A stretch of 64,000 bases of DNA, from contig BOYI01000003.1 of the NCBI GenBank assembly GCA_019651435.1, positions 112,054 through 176,053 on the forward strand. Direction: 5' to 3'. This stretch comes from Pelagibacteraceae bacterium. Its GTDB lineage: Bacteria; Pseudomonadota; Alphaproteobacteria; HIMB59. The number at the start of each line of letters is the position of its first letter. Position 1 is the first letter of the stretch. The position numbers and the translations under genes were made by a program. The notes beneath the pieces were generated by a model that worked only from the letters and a program-made list of their open reading frames with translations, was not told the origin of the DNA and did no database searches. Of the stretch, positions 9,345-18,191 are shown piece after piece.

Positions 9345-9775
9345 CTTTAATCCTAAAAGATGCAAAAGAGTGATACAGGGCGATCATCACTGTGGCTACA
9401 GTTATACCAACACCAAGTTCTACTAAAATAATACCTATGTGCTGACCAGATGATCTTTCAGAGGCCAAAACATTATAATCTAAATAATTACCATTTAAAA
9501 AAATAGACACAATCCCTACCCCTGCATAAAGTAGAACACCAAAACACATTAGATATTGATTAATTTTTACAGGTACTAAAGTTTCACCTTTTTTTTATAC
9601 CAAAAATCATCGAGTAAAGAATGAAAGCTGCTGCAATGATAACACCAGCTTGAAAGCCTCCCCCTGGACCATAGTCACCATGAAATTGCACATACAATCC
9701 AAAAATAATTATTGGGGCAAAAAGTATTCGGCTGACAATATTTAAAATGGGACTAGATGAAATATTATCCTTCAT
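9337..9775 (-). CDS. mnhB: Mrp antiporter subunit B, frame broken in a poly-A run
   Basis: Two ORFs together make one protein of about 145 residues. The N-terminal half (9584-9775) has ILFAPIIIFGLYVQFHGDYGPGGGFQAGVI, the family hallmark. The C-terminal half (9337-9549) has LERSSGQHIGIILVELGVGITVATVMI-type residues. The frame slips at an eight-A run on the coding strand (complement of 9589-9596). With seven As the protein reads on as KKGETLVPVKINQYLMCFGV, exactly what the family has. Sequencing error is most likely; slippage during expression is an alternative. Confidence 0.88.
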
Positions 9776-10338
9776 TACTTTTTTACCTTCTTTTTAAATT
9801 TTGTTTTTCTATTTAATGTGTTGCTAGTAAGTAATACGATAACTCCTAATCCAGCGGTAAAGATGACTATTGTTTCACCTAAAGTGTCGAACCCTCTATA
9901 ACTAGCTAAAATATTTGTAACTACATTAGGTATATGAAATATGGACTTGCTCTCTTTAATATATTCAGGGGTGACATGAAGATGAATGGGTGCATTTGGG
10001 TCTCCCAAAAGAGGTAAATTAGCTATAATTAGCATGAGCACTATGACTATTGAGACCGACAAAACGATACTTGGGAATAAGTTTAATAATTGATTTTTCT
10101 TTCCTTCAGGTAATTTAGCAACTGCCATCACCATTAATATGGTAGAAATTCCAGAGCCTACTGCTGCCTCCGTAAAAGCCACATCCACGGCATCAAGATT
10201 TACATAAATAGCAGCACAAACTAATGTAAAAATTCCTGTTAGAGCTACTATTGATATTAATGATGTTGTCTTGAATATATAAAAAGTAGTTAGCAGTAAA
10301 ATTGAGATAAGAAAAAAGTTTATTATTAAAAAATTCAT
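9775..10338 (-). CDS. Stand-alone MrpA C-terminal (MbhD/MbhE-like) subunit
   Basis: The protein has 187 residues. The first half carries AIYVNLDAVDVAFTEAAVGSGIS, the MbhD/DUF4040-type helix pair with buried acidic residues. The second half has the YRGFDTLGETIVIFTAGLGVIVLL motif of MbhE and the MrpA C-terminus. In canonical group 1 Mrp systems these domains are fused to MrpA; here they are a separate gene between mnhG and mnhB, as in split or group 2 systems. It overlaps mnhG by 4 bp. Confidence 0.85.
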   Translation of the reverse strand: MNFLIINFFLISILLLTTFYIFKTTSLISIVALTGIFTLVCAAIYVNLDAVDVAFTEAAVGSGISTILMVMAVAKLPEGKKNQLLNLFPSIVLSVSIVIVLMLIIANLPLLGDPNAPIHLHVTPEYIKESKSIFHIPNVVTNILASYRGFDTLGETIVIFTAGLGVIVLLTSNTLNRKTKFKKKVKK

Positions 10339-10649
10339 TTTCTTTTAAGTTTTGCTTTTGGTTTATGCCCAGACTCATGGGCAAACAAAGAAATAGCATG
10401 ACCAGATATAGGGCTCGTAAATAATATAAACAGAGGAATTAGTAAAAGTTTTAAACTTAATAGCGAAAATCCTGAGTGAATAATTAGAGATAAAATTATA
10501 AATCCAGTACCTAAAGTATCTATTAAACCTGCTGCGTGTATTCTACTAAAAACATCAGGCAGTTTTATTAGACCCACACTGCCTGATAAAATAAAAAAAC
10601 AACCTAGAAATAGAAAAAAAATTGTAGAATAGTTAATTAAATATTCCAC
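10335..10649 (-). CDS. mnhG: Mrp antiporter subunit G
   Basis: The protein has 104 residues and three hydrophobic helices. The diagnostic MnhG/PhaG stretch is present: GCFFILSGSVGLIKLPDVFS followed by RIHAAGLIDTLGTGFIILSL. The C-terminus has the usual PISGHAISLFAHESGHKP loop. It is coupled to mnhF upstream with no gap and to the MbhDE-like gene downstream. Confidence 0.92.
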   Translation of the reverse strand: MEYLINYSTIFFLFLGCFFILSGSVGLIKLPDVFSRIHAAGLIDTLGTGFIILSLIIHSGFSLLSLKLLLIPLFILFTSPISGHAISLFAHESGHKPKAKLKRK

Positions 10650-10912
10650 TAAACTTTCTTTTTACCTTTCATTTTATAGAATTTCAAAATAGCAATGGTT
10701 CCAAGGAAATTTAAAAGAATATACATTAATGCGATATCAACAAAGTCCGGTCTATTAAATGCAAATCCATGAACTGCAATACCTAAAGCCATAATGGTTC
10801 CAATACTTGAAATAGATAAAATTCTGTCAAAAGGTGTTGGGCCTTTTGCAGCTCTATAAACACAAAAGAGTATCGATAAACCTAATATCGCAAGGGCAAT
10901 AAAAAAAATCAT
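10649..10912 (-). CDS. mnhF: Mrp antiporter subunit F
   Basis: The protein has 87 residues and three hydrophobic helices. The conserved MnhF core is clear: RAAKGPTPFDRILSISSIGT, then DFVDIALMYILLNFLGTIAILKF containing the conserved Asp. It is coupled by 4-bp overlap to mnhE and by a shared base to mnhG. Confidence 0.92.
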   Translation of the reverse strand: MIFFIALAILGLSILFCVYRAAKGPTPFDRILSISSIGTIMALGIAVHGFAFNRPDFVDIALMYILLNFLGTIAILKFYKMKGKKKV

Positions 10913-11403
10913 TTATGTAACCCTGCAATCAACTTATCCATCTCGCCTGATTGTAAATCTTCAGATAATTCTTTGCTTAAAGCGTGGACTAAAAAAGTAT
11001 CTTTATCTATTTCGATCGTTACTGTGCCTGGGGTTAAAGTAATTGCGTTAGCGTAGTTTGCTTTACCCGTATCATTTTTTTGAGAAGCTTTAACTTTAAT
11101 TAATTCTGGGCTGTAATTACCTTTCCATATAATTTTCGTGGTTGTTAGGCCTGATTTAATTATTTCTTTAATTAACCAAATCCAATAAATAGGCAATTTA
11201 ACCATAAGTTTAAGAGGTAGTACATCATAGTTGAGCGATTTAGATCTTGCTGACATCCATAAAACAAAAATAACGCTTATGAGACCAAAAAAGATTAAAA
11301 GTGATTTTAAATAGCCAGAAAGAACAAACCATAATGCAAAAAGCATTAAAAAATAAACAATTATGGAAGCTATCTTATATGAATCAGATTTGTTTTTAGG
11401 CAC
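10909..11403 (-). CDS. mnhE: Mrp antiporter subunit E
   Basis: The protein has 164 residues, with two N-terminal hydrophobic helices followed by a cytoplasmic domain. The MnhE signature is present: ANAITLTPGTVTIEID, followed by FLVHAL. It is the first gene of the Mrp set (order E-F-G-MbhDE-B-C-D-D'-77aa-D''). It starts only 9 bp after the end of the formyltransferase-like gene, so the Mrp operon may be read through from the organic-acid island. Confidence 0.92.
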   Translation of the reverse strand: MPKNKSDSYKIASIIVYFLMLFALWFVLSGYLKSLLIFFGLISVIFVLWMSARSKSLNYDVLPLKLMVKLPIYWIWLIKEIIKSGLTTTKIIWKGNYSPELIKVKASQKNDTGKANYANAITLTPGTVTIEIDKDTFLVHALSKELSEDLQSGEMDKLIAGLHK

Positions 11404-11412
11404 TGAAAAGTA

Positions 11413-12330
11413 TTATGAGAATAAATCGCCTTCTGTAAACACTGCTGTGTTCATGTCTTTCACATATAGTTTTCCCTGATCTGATTTAAATCTTGAAACT
11501 TCAATGAAACCACCTTTTACAGCTATTCGAATATTTTCAGCATTGATGGAAATAATTTGCCCTGGAAAGTGTTCAGCACTTTGCTCATCAATAAACTTAG
11601 TGTCAACAAAAGTAAATTCATCTCCCATGAATTCTGCCCACGCACCTGGTTGTGGATTACACCCTCTGATTAAGTTATATACTTCTCTACCAGGTTTTTT
11701 CCAATCAATTCTAGCATCTGCTTTTTTACACCAAGACTCATAGGTTGCTTTGGATTCATCCTGAGTTATTCGAGGAGCATTTCCTGCAGCAATCATGTCT
11801 GCGGCTTCAACACAGGCATCGACTCCTAAAGGAAAGATCTTTGAAAAATAAACATCTCCTAAAGTATCATCTGGTCCAATTTCAACTTCTTTTTGAAGTA
11901 AAATTTCACCCTCATCAAGTCCATCATTTGGATAAAAAATTGTCAAACCAGTCTTCTCAGAGCCCCAGATAATAGGCCAGTTAATGGAGCTTGGACCTCT
12001 GTGTAAAGGAAGAAGAGATGGATGGAAGCAGATTGAACCATGTTTAGGAATGTCTCTAGCTGCCTCTGGAACAAAAATAATCACGTATGCCATCACACAT
12101 AAATCTGCGTCATGAGACTTAATCTGATCTAAAACTTCTTGATCTTTGAAATTTGAAGGTTGAAAGACAGGAAGACCGACACTTTGAGCATACTCTTTTA
12201 CTGGATCTAATGGCTTACCTTCTTTATCTGGAGCGCAGTAAACAGCTACTACTTCGTGATCTGTCCCAGTATGAAATTTTTCTAAAGCACTTTTGCCAAA
12301 TGCTTGTTGTCCCATAAGTATAATTTTCAT
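11413..12330 (-). CDS. Formyltransferase-like enzyme, ALDH1L1 N-terminal-domain type
   Basis: The protein has 305 residues, with an N-terminal formyltransferase fold and a C-terminal Fmt-like OB domain. It resembles the hydrolase domain of 10-formyl-THF dehydrogenase (HPSLLPLHRGPSSINW, GLTIFYPNDGLDEGEILLQ) more than methionyl-tRNA formyltransferase. The catalytic pair is His103 and Asp139, 36 residues apart as in GART (108/144) and ALDH1L1 (106/142). The Asn of the Asn-Ile-His motif is replaced by Cys101. A GGGAG ribosome site lies about 7 bases before the ATG. Next to a CoA-transferase and a ThDP lyase, it may move formyl from formyl-CoA to folate, or hydrolyse a formyl donor. This role is inference. 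Confidence 0.8.
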   Translation of the reverse strand: MKIILMGQQAFGKSALEKFHTGTDHEVVAVYCAPDKEGKPLDPVKEYAQSVGLPVFQPSNFKDQEVLDQIKSHDADLCVMAYVIIFVPEAARDIPKHGSICFHPSLLPLHRGPSSINWPIIWGSEKTGLTIFYPNDGLDEGEILLQKEVEIGPDDTLGDVYFSKIFPLGVDACVEAADMIAAGNAPRITQDESKATYESWCKKADARIDWKKPGREVYNLIRGCNPQPGAWAEFMGDEFTFVDTKFIDEQSAEHFPGQIISINAENIRIAVKGGFIEVSRFKSDQGKLYVKDMNTAVFTEGDLFS

Positions 12331-12353
12331 TTGTTTTTCTCCCTGTGTTAATG

Positions 12354-13600
12354 TTAAACAGCTCCAGCTTCCCTGACAGCTTTAATTTCTTCATCACTCA
12401 TATTACAAAATTCTTTAAGTATTTCATCAGTATGTTCACCTAATAAGGGCGATCTTTTTACTTCTGCTGGGGAGTCTGATAATTTAATTGGATTACCAAC
12501 TGTTAAATACTTTCCTCTTACTGGGTGATCCACCTCAACGACAGTACCGGTTTCTCTAAGGCCTGGATTCTTCGGCTATTTCTTTCATAGAAAGGATAGG
12601 GCCTACCGGAATATCCAATGGATTACAAATCTCCATAACCTCAAATTTTGTTTTAGTTTTTGTCCATGACTCAATAGTGTCAAATATATTGTTCAATCGT
12701 GGTAGTCTTTTCTCTGGTGTTGAGTAGTTCTCATCTTCTTTCCATTCTGGTTTTCCAATAACATCACATACTTTTTCCCAAACTGCTGCTTGAGTAATGA
12801 AATAAGTGTATGCATTAGGATCGGTTTCCCAACCTTTACATTTGAGAATTCTACCTGGTTGTCCTCCACCAGAGTCATTACCAGCTCGTGGTGTAGAGTC
12901 TCCAAAAGGAATATCTTCACCATACTGTGAATATTCTTTCAAAGGTCCTCTCTGAGTCTTTGTTGATCACGTAGCTTTACTCTACATAGGTTTAAAACAC
13001 CATCCTGCATAGCTGCAGATACTTTTGACCTTTACCTGATTTTTCTCGATGAAAAAGCGCCGTAACTATCCCAAGAGCTAAATGAAGACCAGTACCACTG
13101 TCACCAATTTGAGCTCCAGTGACTAACGGTACCTCACCTAACATACCTGTTGTTGAGGCAGATCCACCGGCACATTGGGCAACGTTTTCATATACTTTAC
13201 ACTCTTCATATTTTCCTGGGCCAAAACCTTTTACAGATGCATAAATCATTCTAGGATTAAGTTCTTGAATTTTTTCCCAGGTAAAGCCCATTCGATCCAA
13301 CGCTCCAGGCGCAAAGTTTTCAACCATCACGTCACATTCTTTTATTAACTGGGCGAAAATCTTCGCTCCCTCAGGTTTTTTAGGGTTTAGTGTAATGCTT
13401 CTCTTGTTAGAATTGAGCATTGTAAAGTAGAGGCTATCCGCTTCAGGGACATCTCTAAGTTGGCCACGAGTAGCATCTCCTACCCCAGGACGCTCAACTT
13501 TAACAACATCCGCACCAAACCATGCCAATAATTGAGTGCATGTTGGGCCTGACTGAACATGAGTCATGTCCAGAACTTTTACACCTTTAAGAGCTTCCAT
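12354..13600 (-). CDS. Class III CoA-transferase (Frc/CaiB family), with frameshifts
   Basis: The reconstructed protein is about 415 residues, normal for the family. The N-terminal piece (12992-13600) has [34 protein letters not shown] and the [11 protein letters not shown] segment. The catalytic Asp region reads [14 protein letters not shown]. The middle piece is 12556-12942, and the C-terminal piece from about 12560 down to the stop at 12354 reads [26 protein letters not shown] residues. Frames slip near 13010 (A-run in caaaag), 12950 and 12565. It resembles formyl-CoA:oxalate CoA-transferase and CaiB proteins; the acid substrate is unknown. It lies 8 bp after the ThDP enzyme gene. Confidence 0.85.
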
Positions 13601-13608
13601 TGTTTGAA

Positions 13609-15284
13609 TTATTTGTACATTGTCTGGTTTTTAGTACCAGGTGCAAATTCTTCTTTATCAACCCAAATATTCACGATAGCTGGAATACCAGATTTCACAG
13701 CTTCTCTCGCTCTTTGAAGAGCTGGCTGGATATCTTTTGCTTCTCTTACAGCTTCTCCGTGCCCACCTAGAATTTTAGCAAATTCATCGAAGTTCACATC
13801 ACCGAGGATGTTTCCAACGTTTCCTTTTTCTTCACCATATTTCATGATCTGACCGAAACGAATTTGGTTTTGTGCAGAGTTGTTTCCAATAACAGTAAGA
13901 ACTGGAGCCTTGTGTCTAACAAAAGCTTCAAAATCCATACCAGTCATAGAGAAAGCGCCATCTCCACAGTATAATAAAACTTCTTTTCAGGAGCGGCAAT
14001 CTTCGCTGCTAAAGCATAAGGCACACCAACACCTAAAGTTCCTAATGGACCTGGGTCCATCCAAGCACCTGGTTGTCTTGGCTGCACAGCTTGAGCACTA
14101 ATTGTTACCACATCTCCACCATCTCCAATATAAATGGTATCCTCATTGAGAAATTGATTTAATTCCCAAGCAACTCTATAAGGGCTAATTGGTGACTTAT
14201 CAGTTGTGAAGGTTGGCATTAACTTCTCAAGAGCAGCTTCTTCGCCTGCTCTTAATTCATTAAACCAATCAGACCTATCCTTCTTTGAGCCCGCTTCAGC
14301 AATTCCTTTTAAAGTAGTTCCTATATGGCCGACTAAACCAAGAGAGATGTCTCTATTTTTTCCAACAGTTCTGTAATCCATATCAATTTGGATAACAGTA
14401 GCATTAGGGTTTAATCTTTTTCCATAACCCATTCTAAAGTCAAATGGAGTTCCAACAATAATTATACAATCAGATTTTGTGAAAGCATTTCTACGGGTTC
14501 TATGGAAGTGGTGAGGGTCTCCAGGAGGCAAGGAACCTCTTGCGGATCCATTAAGGTAAGCTGGGATATCCATATTTCTTACAAAATCAACTGCATCTTG
14601 AGTTGATTGACTTGTCCAAACTTGTTGACCTAAAAGAATACAGGGTCTTTCAGCTTTTGAAATAATGTCAGCTGCTTTTTGAACATCAACAGGATCTGCG
14701 AGAGTTTTAGAGGAGGCACTATATTTTCCTGTTTCTGGCACAACAGCTTTACTGAGGGGAATGGATGAATCTAAAATATCTCTTGGGATCTCAAGAAACG
14801 ATGGTCCAAAAGAGCCATTTCTTGTTTCTCTAAAAGCCATAGAAACCATATCAGCACATCTTTCCGTAGACATAACCGTAGCTGCAAATTTTGTAATTGG
14901 TTGCATCATATCAACGTGTGGAAGATCTTGAAGCGATCCCATCTTATGTTGAGTTAATGAGCTTTGTCCGCCAATCAATAACATTGGGATTTCAGCTCTA
15001 AATGCATTAGCCACACCTGTAATAGCGTGAGTAGTTCCTGGACCTGCAGTAACTACTGCACAACCAGGTTTTCCAGTCATTCTGGCATATCCATCAGCCG
15101 CATGTGAAGCAACCTCTTCGTGTCTCACATCAATAATTTTAATTCCTTCATTTAAACAGCCATTGTAAATATCAATAATATGGCCTCCACATAGTGTGTA
15201 AATTACTTCAACGCCCTCAGCTTTGAGAGCCTTTGCTACTAGCTCACCACCAGTAATCATTTGTTCGTTAGTTCCTGTAGACAT
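13609..15284 (-). CDS. ThDP-dependent 2-hydroxyacyl-CoA lyase / oxalyl-CoA decarboxylase-like enzyme, one frameshift
   Basis: The protein is about 558 residues in the usual three-domain ThDP order. Catalytic Glu56 sits in [38 protein letters not shown] and GGQSS follow, then the central domain LGQQVW...[12 protein letters not shown]...HFHRTRR. The ThDP/Mg site GDG...NN is read across the break as [12 protein letters not shown]...TVIGNN. The frame slips near 13965-13975, where a missing A in an A-rich run restores [10 protein letters not shown]. Acetolactate synthase is the alternative reading. Genomic partnership with a CoA-transferase and a formyltransferase favours an acyl-CoA lyase or decarboxylase. 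AGGAGAGAGG precedes the ATG, and a perfect operator palindrome lies just upstream. Confidence 0.82.
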
Positions 15285-15301
15285 TTTTACCTCTCTCCTG
15301 G

Positions 15302-15318
15302 TGGTATAATGTATACCA
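15302..15318. promoter_or_regulatory. Palindromic operator TGGTATA-N3-TATACCA before the ThDP enzyme gene
   Basis: This is a perfect 7-bp inverted repeat around an ATG centre, lying 18-34 bases upstream of the ThDP gene start and downstream of the GntR gene end. The half-site resembles the TGGTATACCA-type operators of FadR-subfamily GntR regulators such as UxuR/ExuR. It recurs with one mismatch at 19337-19353. Binding by the adjacent GntR protein is inference. Confidence 0.75.
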
Positions 15319-15346
15319 GATTATTTAATGTTGCAAAGTAATTTGG

Positions 15347-16004
15347 CTAGCTTTTTATGTTTTCTTGTATCTTATCTACAAGCGTTAAAGCATGATTTTT
15401 CAATAGTTTTTCAGCTTTTGCCTGCTGTCCTGCGACAAGAGATTTAACTATATCATTGTGTTCATCAATTGATTGAATGGAGCGATTTGATTCAATAATG
15501 AATTTTTTTCTTAGATATTGGAGGTGAATTAATTGCGATTCTAGTATCTCACCCATTAATCTGACCTTAGTAAGCTTCATGATATGCTCATGAAATTTGA
15601 TGTTATCATTTGAATAATTATCAAGGTCAGAGAGCACATTGTCTTTAGAGTACTGACAAAACTTATTTAGGGACTCTATTTCTTCTTTAGAGGAGTTTTG
15701 GATAATTAAATGAGCGGCATAACCCTCGAGTCCAGCCCAAACTGTAACAATATCTATAAGTTCTTTTTTGATTTTCGATGGACGAAAACCCTCTTCTAGG
15801 AACTGTTTTAACAATACCTTCTTGCTCTAACTTTGCTACCGCTTCTCTTATAGGTGTTCTGCTAACTCCTAACTTTTCAGATAGTTGTCTTTCATCTAAA
15901 TGAAAGTCTGACTCTTTTAAATAAATGTTAAGAGATAAAATATATTTTTTAAGAGCATCATATACTTTGCTCTTCAGATTAACGGGTCCAATTTTTTGGA
16001 TCAT
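15347..16004 (-). CDS. GntR/FadR-family (FCD) transcriptional regulator, one frameshift
   Basis: The reconstructed protein is about 219 residues. The N-terminal winged helix reads LKSKVYDALKKYILSL and LSEKLGVSRTPIREAVAKLEQEGIV, the GntR recognition-helix consensus. The C-terminal all-helical FCD ligand domain follows (ELIDIVTVWAGLEGYAAHLI, with DNIKFHEHIMKL supplying a His typical of the metal site). The frame breaks near 15793-15797 in a GGG run; one G fewer gives RRGFRPSKIKKEL. It sits between tctA and the ThDP gene on the same strand and probably represses both flanking transcription units until substrate binds. Confidence 0.88.
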
Positions 16005-16013
16005 TAAATTACC

Positions 16014-17528
16014 TTAAGCTTTTTTAAAAAATTTTCTATAGATAGGGCCAAAAGCAGGCATGATAAGTAAAACAATGGCTATGTACATAATTACTGCAGC
16101 TATCGGCTTAGAGCTAAAATCAAAGAATATTCCCATACTTCCGTCTGATAAAATTAACGATTGTCTCATAGCTTTCTCAGCCAAAGGACCTAAAACGATC
16201 GATAATACAGCTGGGGCTACAGGATAATCTAATTTTCTAAGCATATATCCACCAAATCCAAACAATAACATTAACCAGACATCATGAAGGCTTTGCGTCG
16301 GAGCGTAACCACCAGTAACACAAAGAACAAATATCACGGGAGCTAATATTGCAAAAGGAATTCTGAGAACCATTAAGAAAGCTGGAATTAAAGCAATGTT
16401 TAACACAAGAGTGAAAAAATTTGCGATATAAAGACTTCCAATTAATCCCCAGACAAATTCAGGTTGTTGTGTAAACAATAAAGGTCCTGGAGTTAAGCCC
16501 CAAAGTATCATTCCTCCCAAAAGGATTGCGGTAGTAGGAGATCCGGGAATACCAAGAGTTAACATGGGTAGCATACTTCCAGTGCTGGCAGAATTATTAG
16601 CGCACTCTGGCGCAACTACACCTGCAGGAACCCCTGATCCAAATTCTTTTGAATTTCTAGAGAGTTGTTTTGTTATACCATAAGACATTAAAGAAGCTGG
16701 TGTTGCACCTGCTGCTGGCAAAATTCCTACAAAAAAACCTAAAAAAGAACCAATATTCATTGCCATAATAGTCTTTTTTAATGCAGAAAAGGCTCTTCCA
16801 ACCTCCTTCATGTTAACGGAGAGCTTAGACATTTGGACTTTTCCCTTAGTTTCTTCGAGCGTCCATAGCATCTCACCAATTCCATAAATACCTATGGCCA
16901 GAACTAAGAAATTTATTCCATGGAGAAAACCTGGAATACCAAAAAATATCAAGCGGGGTTTACCAGTAATTAAGTCCAGTCCTATTGTTGATAAAACTAA
17001 TCCAATTAAAATAGAAAAAATTGTTTTAGGGATATCGTCACCACCCAGGCCAACAAAAGTTGCAAAAGCCATAACCATTAAAGCAAAAGTTTCGGGAGCA
17101 TTAAATCTCAAGGCAACTTCAGCAAGTGGTGGTGCGAATAAAGTGAATAAGATTACGGACACAGTTCCGCCTACAAACGAGCCCACGGCCGCTGCTGTGA
17201 GGGCAGTCATCGCCTCACCCTTTACAGCCAAAGGTCTTCCATCAAAAACTGTGGCTACGGCAGTTGATGCTCCTGGTATGCCTAGCATCACAGAGCTGAT
17301 CGCACCTCCGTACATTGCTCCGTAATAAACTGCTGCTAAAAAAATAATTGCAGCTGTAGGGGGCACAATAAAAGTAATTGGAATTAATATAGCAACACCG
17401 TTGACCGAACCTAGGCCTGGCATAGCTCCAACAAATAAGCCTATAAGACATCCAAATATCAAAAGGCCTAAATTTAACAATTCAAATGATGTGGCCATAC
17501 CTTGAAGAAGTAAAGCAAAAGTTTCCAT
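16014..17528 (-). CDS. tctA: Tripartite tricarboxylate transporter large membrane subunit TctA
   Basis: The protein has 504 residues, the usual TctA length, with about 12 hydrophobic segments. Family signatures include the GAMPGLGSVNGVAILIP loop near the N-terminus and its repeat GILPAAGATPASLMSYG in the second half. The segments AVYYGAMYGGAISSVMLGIPG and TLGIPGSPTTAILLGGM also match. It is the permease that moves a carboxylate delivered by TctC, driven by an ion gradient. It lies 26 bp after tctB and 9 bp before the GntR gene. Confidence 0.95.
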   Translation of the reverse strand: METFALLLQGMATSFELLNLGLLIFGCLIGLFVGAMPGLGSVNGVAILIPITFIVPPTAAIIFLAAVYYGAMYGGAISSVMLGIPGASTAVATVFDGRPLAVKGEAMTALTAAAVGSFVGGTVSVILFTLFAPPLAEVALRFNAPETFALMVMAFATFVGLGGDDIPKTIFSILIGLVLSTIGLDLITGKPRLIFFGIPGFLHGINFLVLAIGIYGIGEMLWTLEETKGKVQMSKLSVNMKEVGRAFSALKKTIMAMNIGSFLGFFVGILPAAGATPASLMSYGITKQLSRNSKEFGSGVPAGVVAPECANNSASTGSMLPMLTLGIPGSPTTAILLGGMILWGLTPGPLLFTQQPEFVWGLIGSLYIANFFTLVLNIALIPAFLMVLRIPFAILAPVIFVLCVTGGYAPTQSLHDVWLMLLFGFGGYMLRKLDYPVAPAVLSIVLGPLAEKAMRQSLILSDGSMGIFFDFSSKPIAAVIMYIAIVLLIMPAFGPIYRKFFKKA

Positions 17529-17554
17529 ATGATTTATTTACCTTTCTTCATAAA

Positions 17555-18169
17555 TTATTTTATAAATCTGTTAGCTAGAAAGACTAAGGCAGATGGTGAA
17601 AGTACAGTGACAATTATATATATCCAAATCATAAATAATGAACTTGAACCATACATAACATCGTAAACTGGATAAAATAAAGGTTCAGATATTCCTTGAG
17701 GCAAAGGAATTTTTAACAACCATTCAAAAAATAAAAAAGTCAAAATGGGGGTTGTTATAGAAAAATTAAGAATAAATGAATTACTCTTTTCACTAAAATA
17801 TCTTAAATAGAAAGCTAAGAAAAAAATTAAAGAAAAATAAATTCCCAAATAACCAATAGCAAAAACTAAAACTACAAGTGAAATTATAGTTACCGATACA
17901 AACTTAAAAGCCACAGCATCAATAAAAGGCTCGTTATTTGTGGATTGTGGAGATTTTTTTAAAATGAATTTAGTGATGGTAATTACAGTACAAATGAACA
18001 TTCCTAATGAGAGGTAGAAGGGAAGAAACCCAGCTCCCATATTTTCTTCTGCACTCCATGTAATTCTGTTTTGCGCGCTTTTATACATAAGAGCGAGTGA
18101 GCACAGTGCTAAAACTACAGCGACAGTTATTTCTGCCCTTCTAACTGTAAATTTAGTAACTATGCTCAA
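17555..18169 (-). CDS. tctB: Tripartite tricarboxylate transporter small membrane subunit TctB
   Basis: The protein has 204 residues, with an N-terminal hydrophobic helix (AEITVAVVLALCSLALMYKSA) and three further hydrophobic segments, the usual poorly conserved TctB pattern. NMGAGFLPFYLSLGMFI is the recognisable 'GPGFFP' motif region. Position between tctC and tctA secures the call. It is somewhat longer than a typical TctB. Confidence 0.88.
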   Translation of the reverse strand: MSIVTKFTVRRAEITVAVVLALCSLALMYKSAQNRITWSAEENMGAGFLPFYLSLGMFICTVITITKFILKKSPQSTNNEPFIDAVAFKFVSVTIISLVVLVFAIGYLGIYFSLIFFLAFYLRYFSEKSNSFILNFSITTPILTFLFFEWLLKIPLPQGISEPLFYPVYDVMYGSSSLFMIWIYIIVTVLSPSALVFLANRFIK

Positions 18170-18191
18170 TATTCGCTCTTAATTTATTTTA

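Noticed and set aside
12354..15284. CoA-transferase and ThDP enzyme genes as decayed pseudogenes
   Set aside because: The breaks are repairable single-base slips like those in essential ribosomal and tRNA-synthetase genes, and motifs on both sides are intact, so sequence error is the simpler reading.
16894..17325. Plus-strand ORF of 143 codons opposite tctA
   Set aside because: It is antisense to tctA transmembrane coding sequence, with no ribosome site or recognisable motif.
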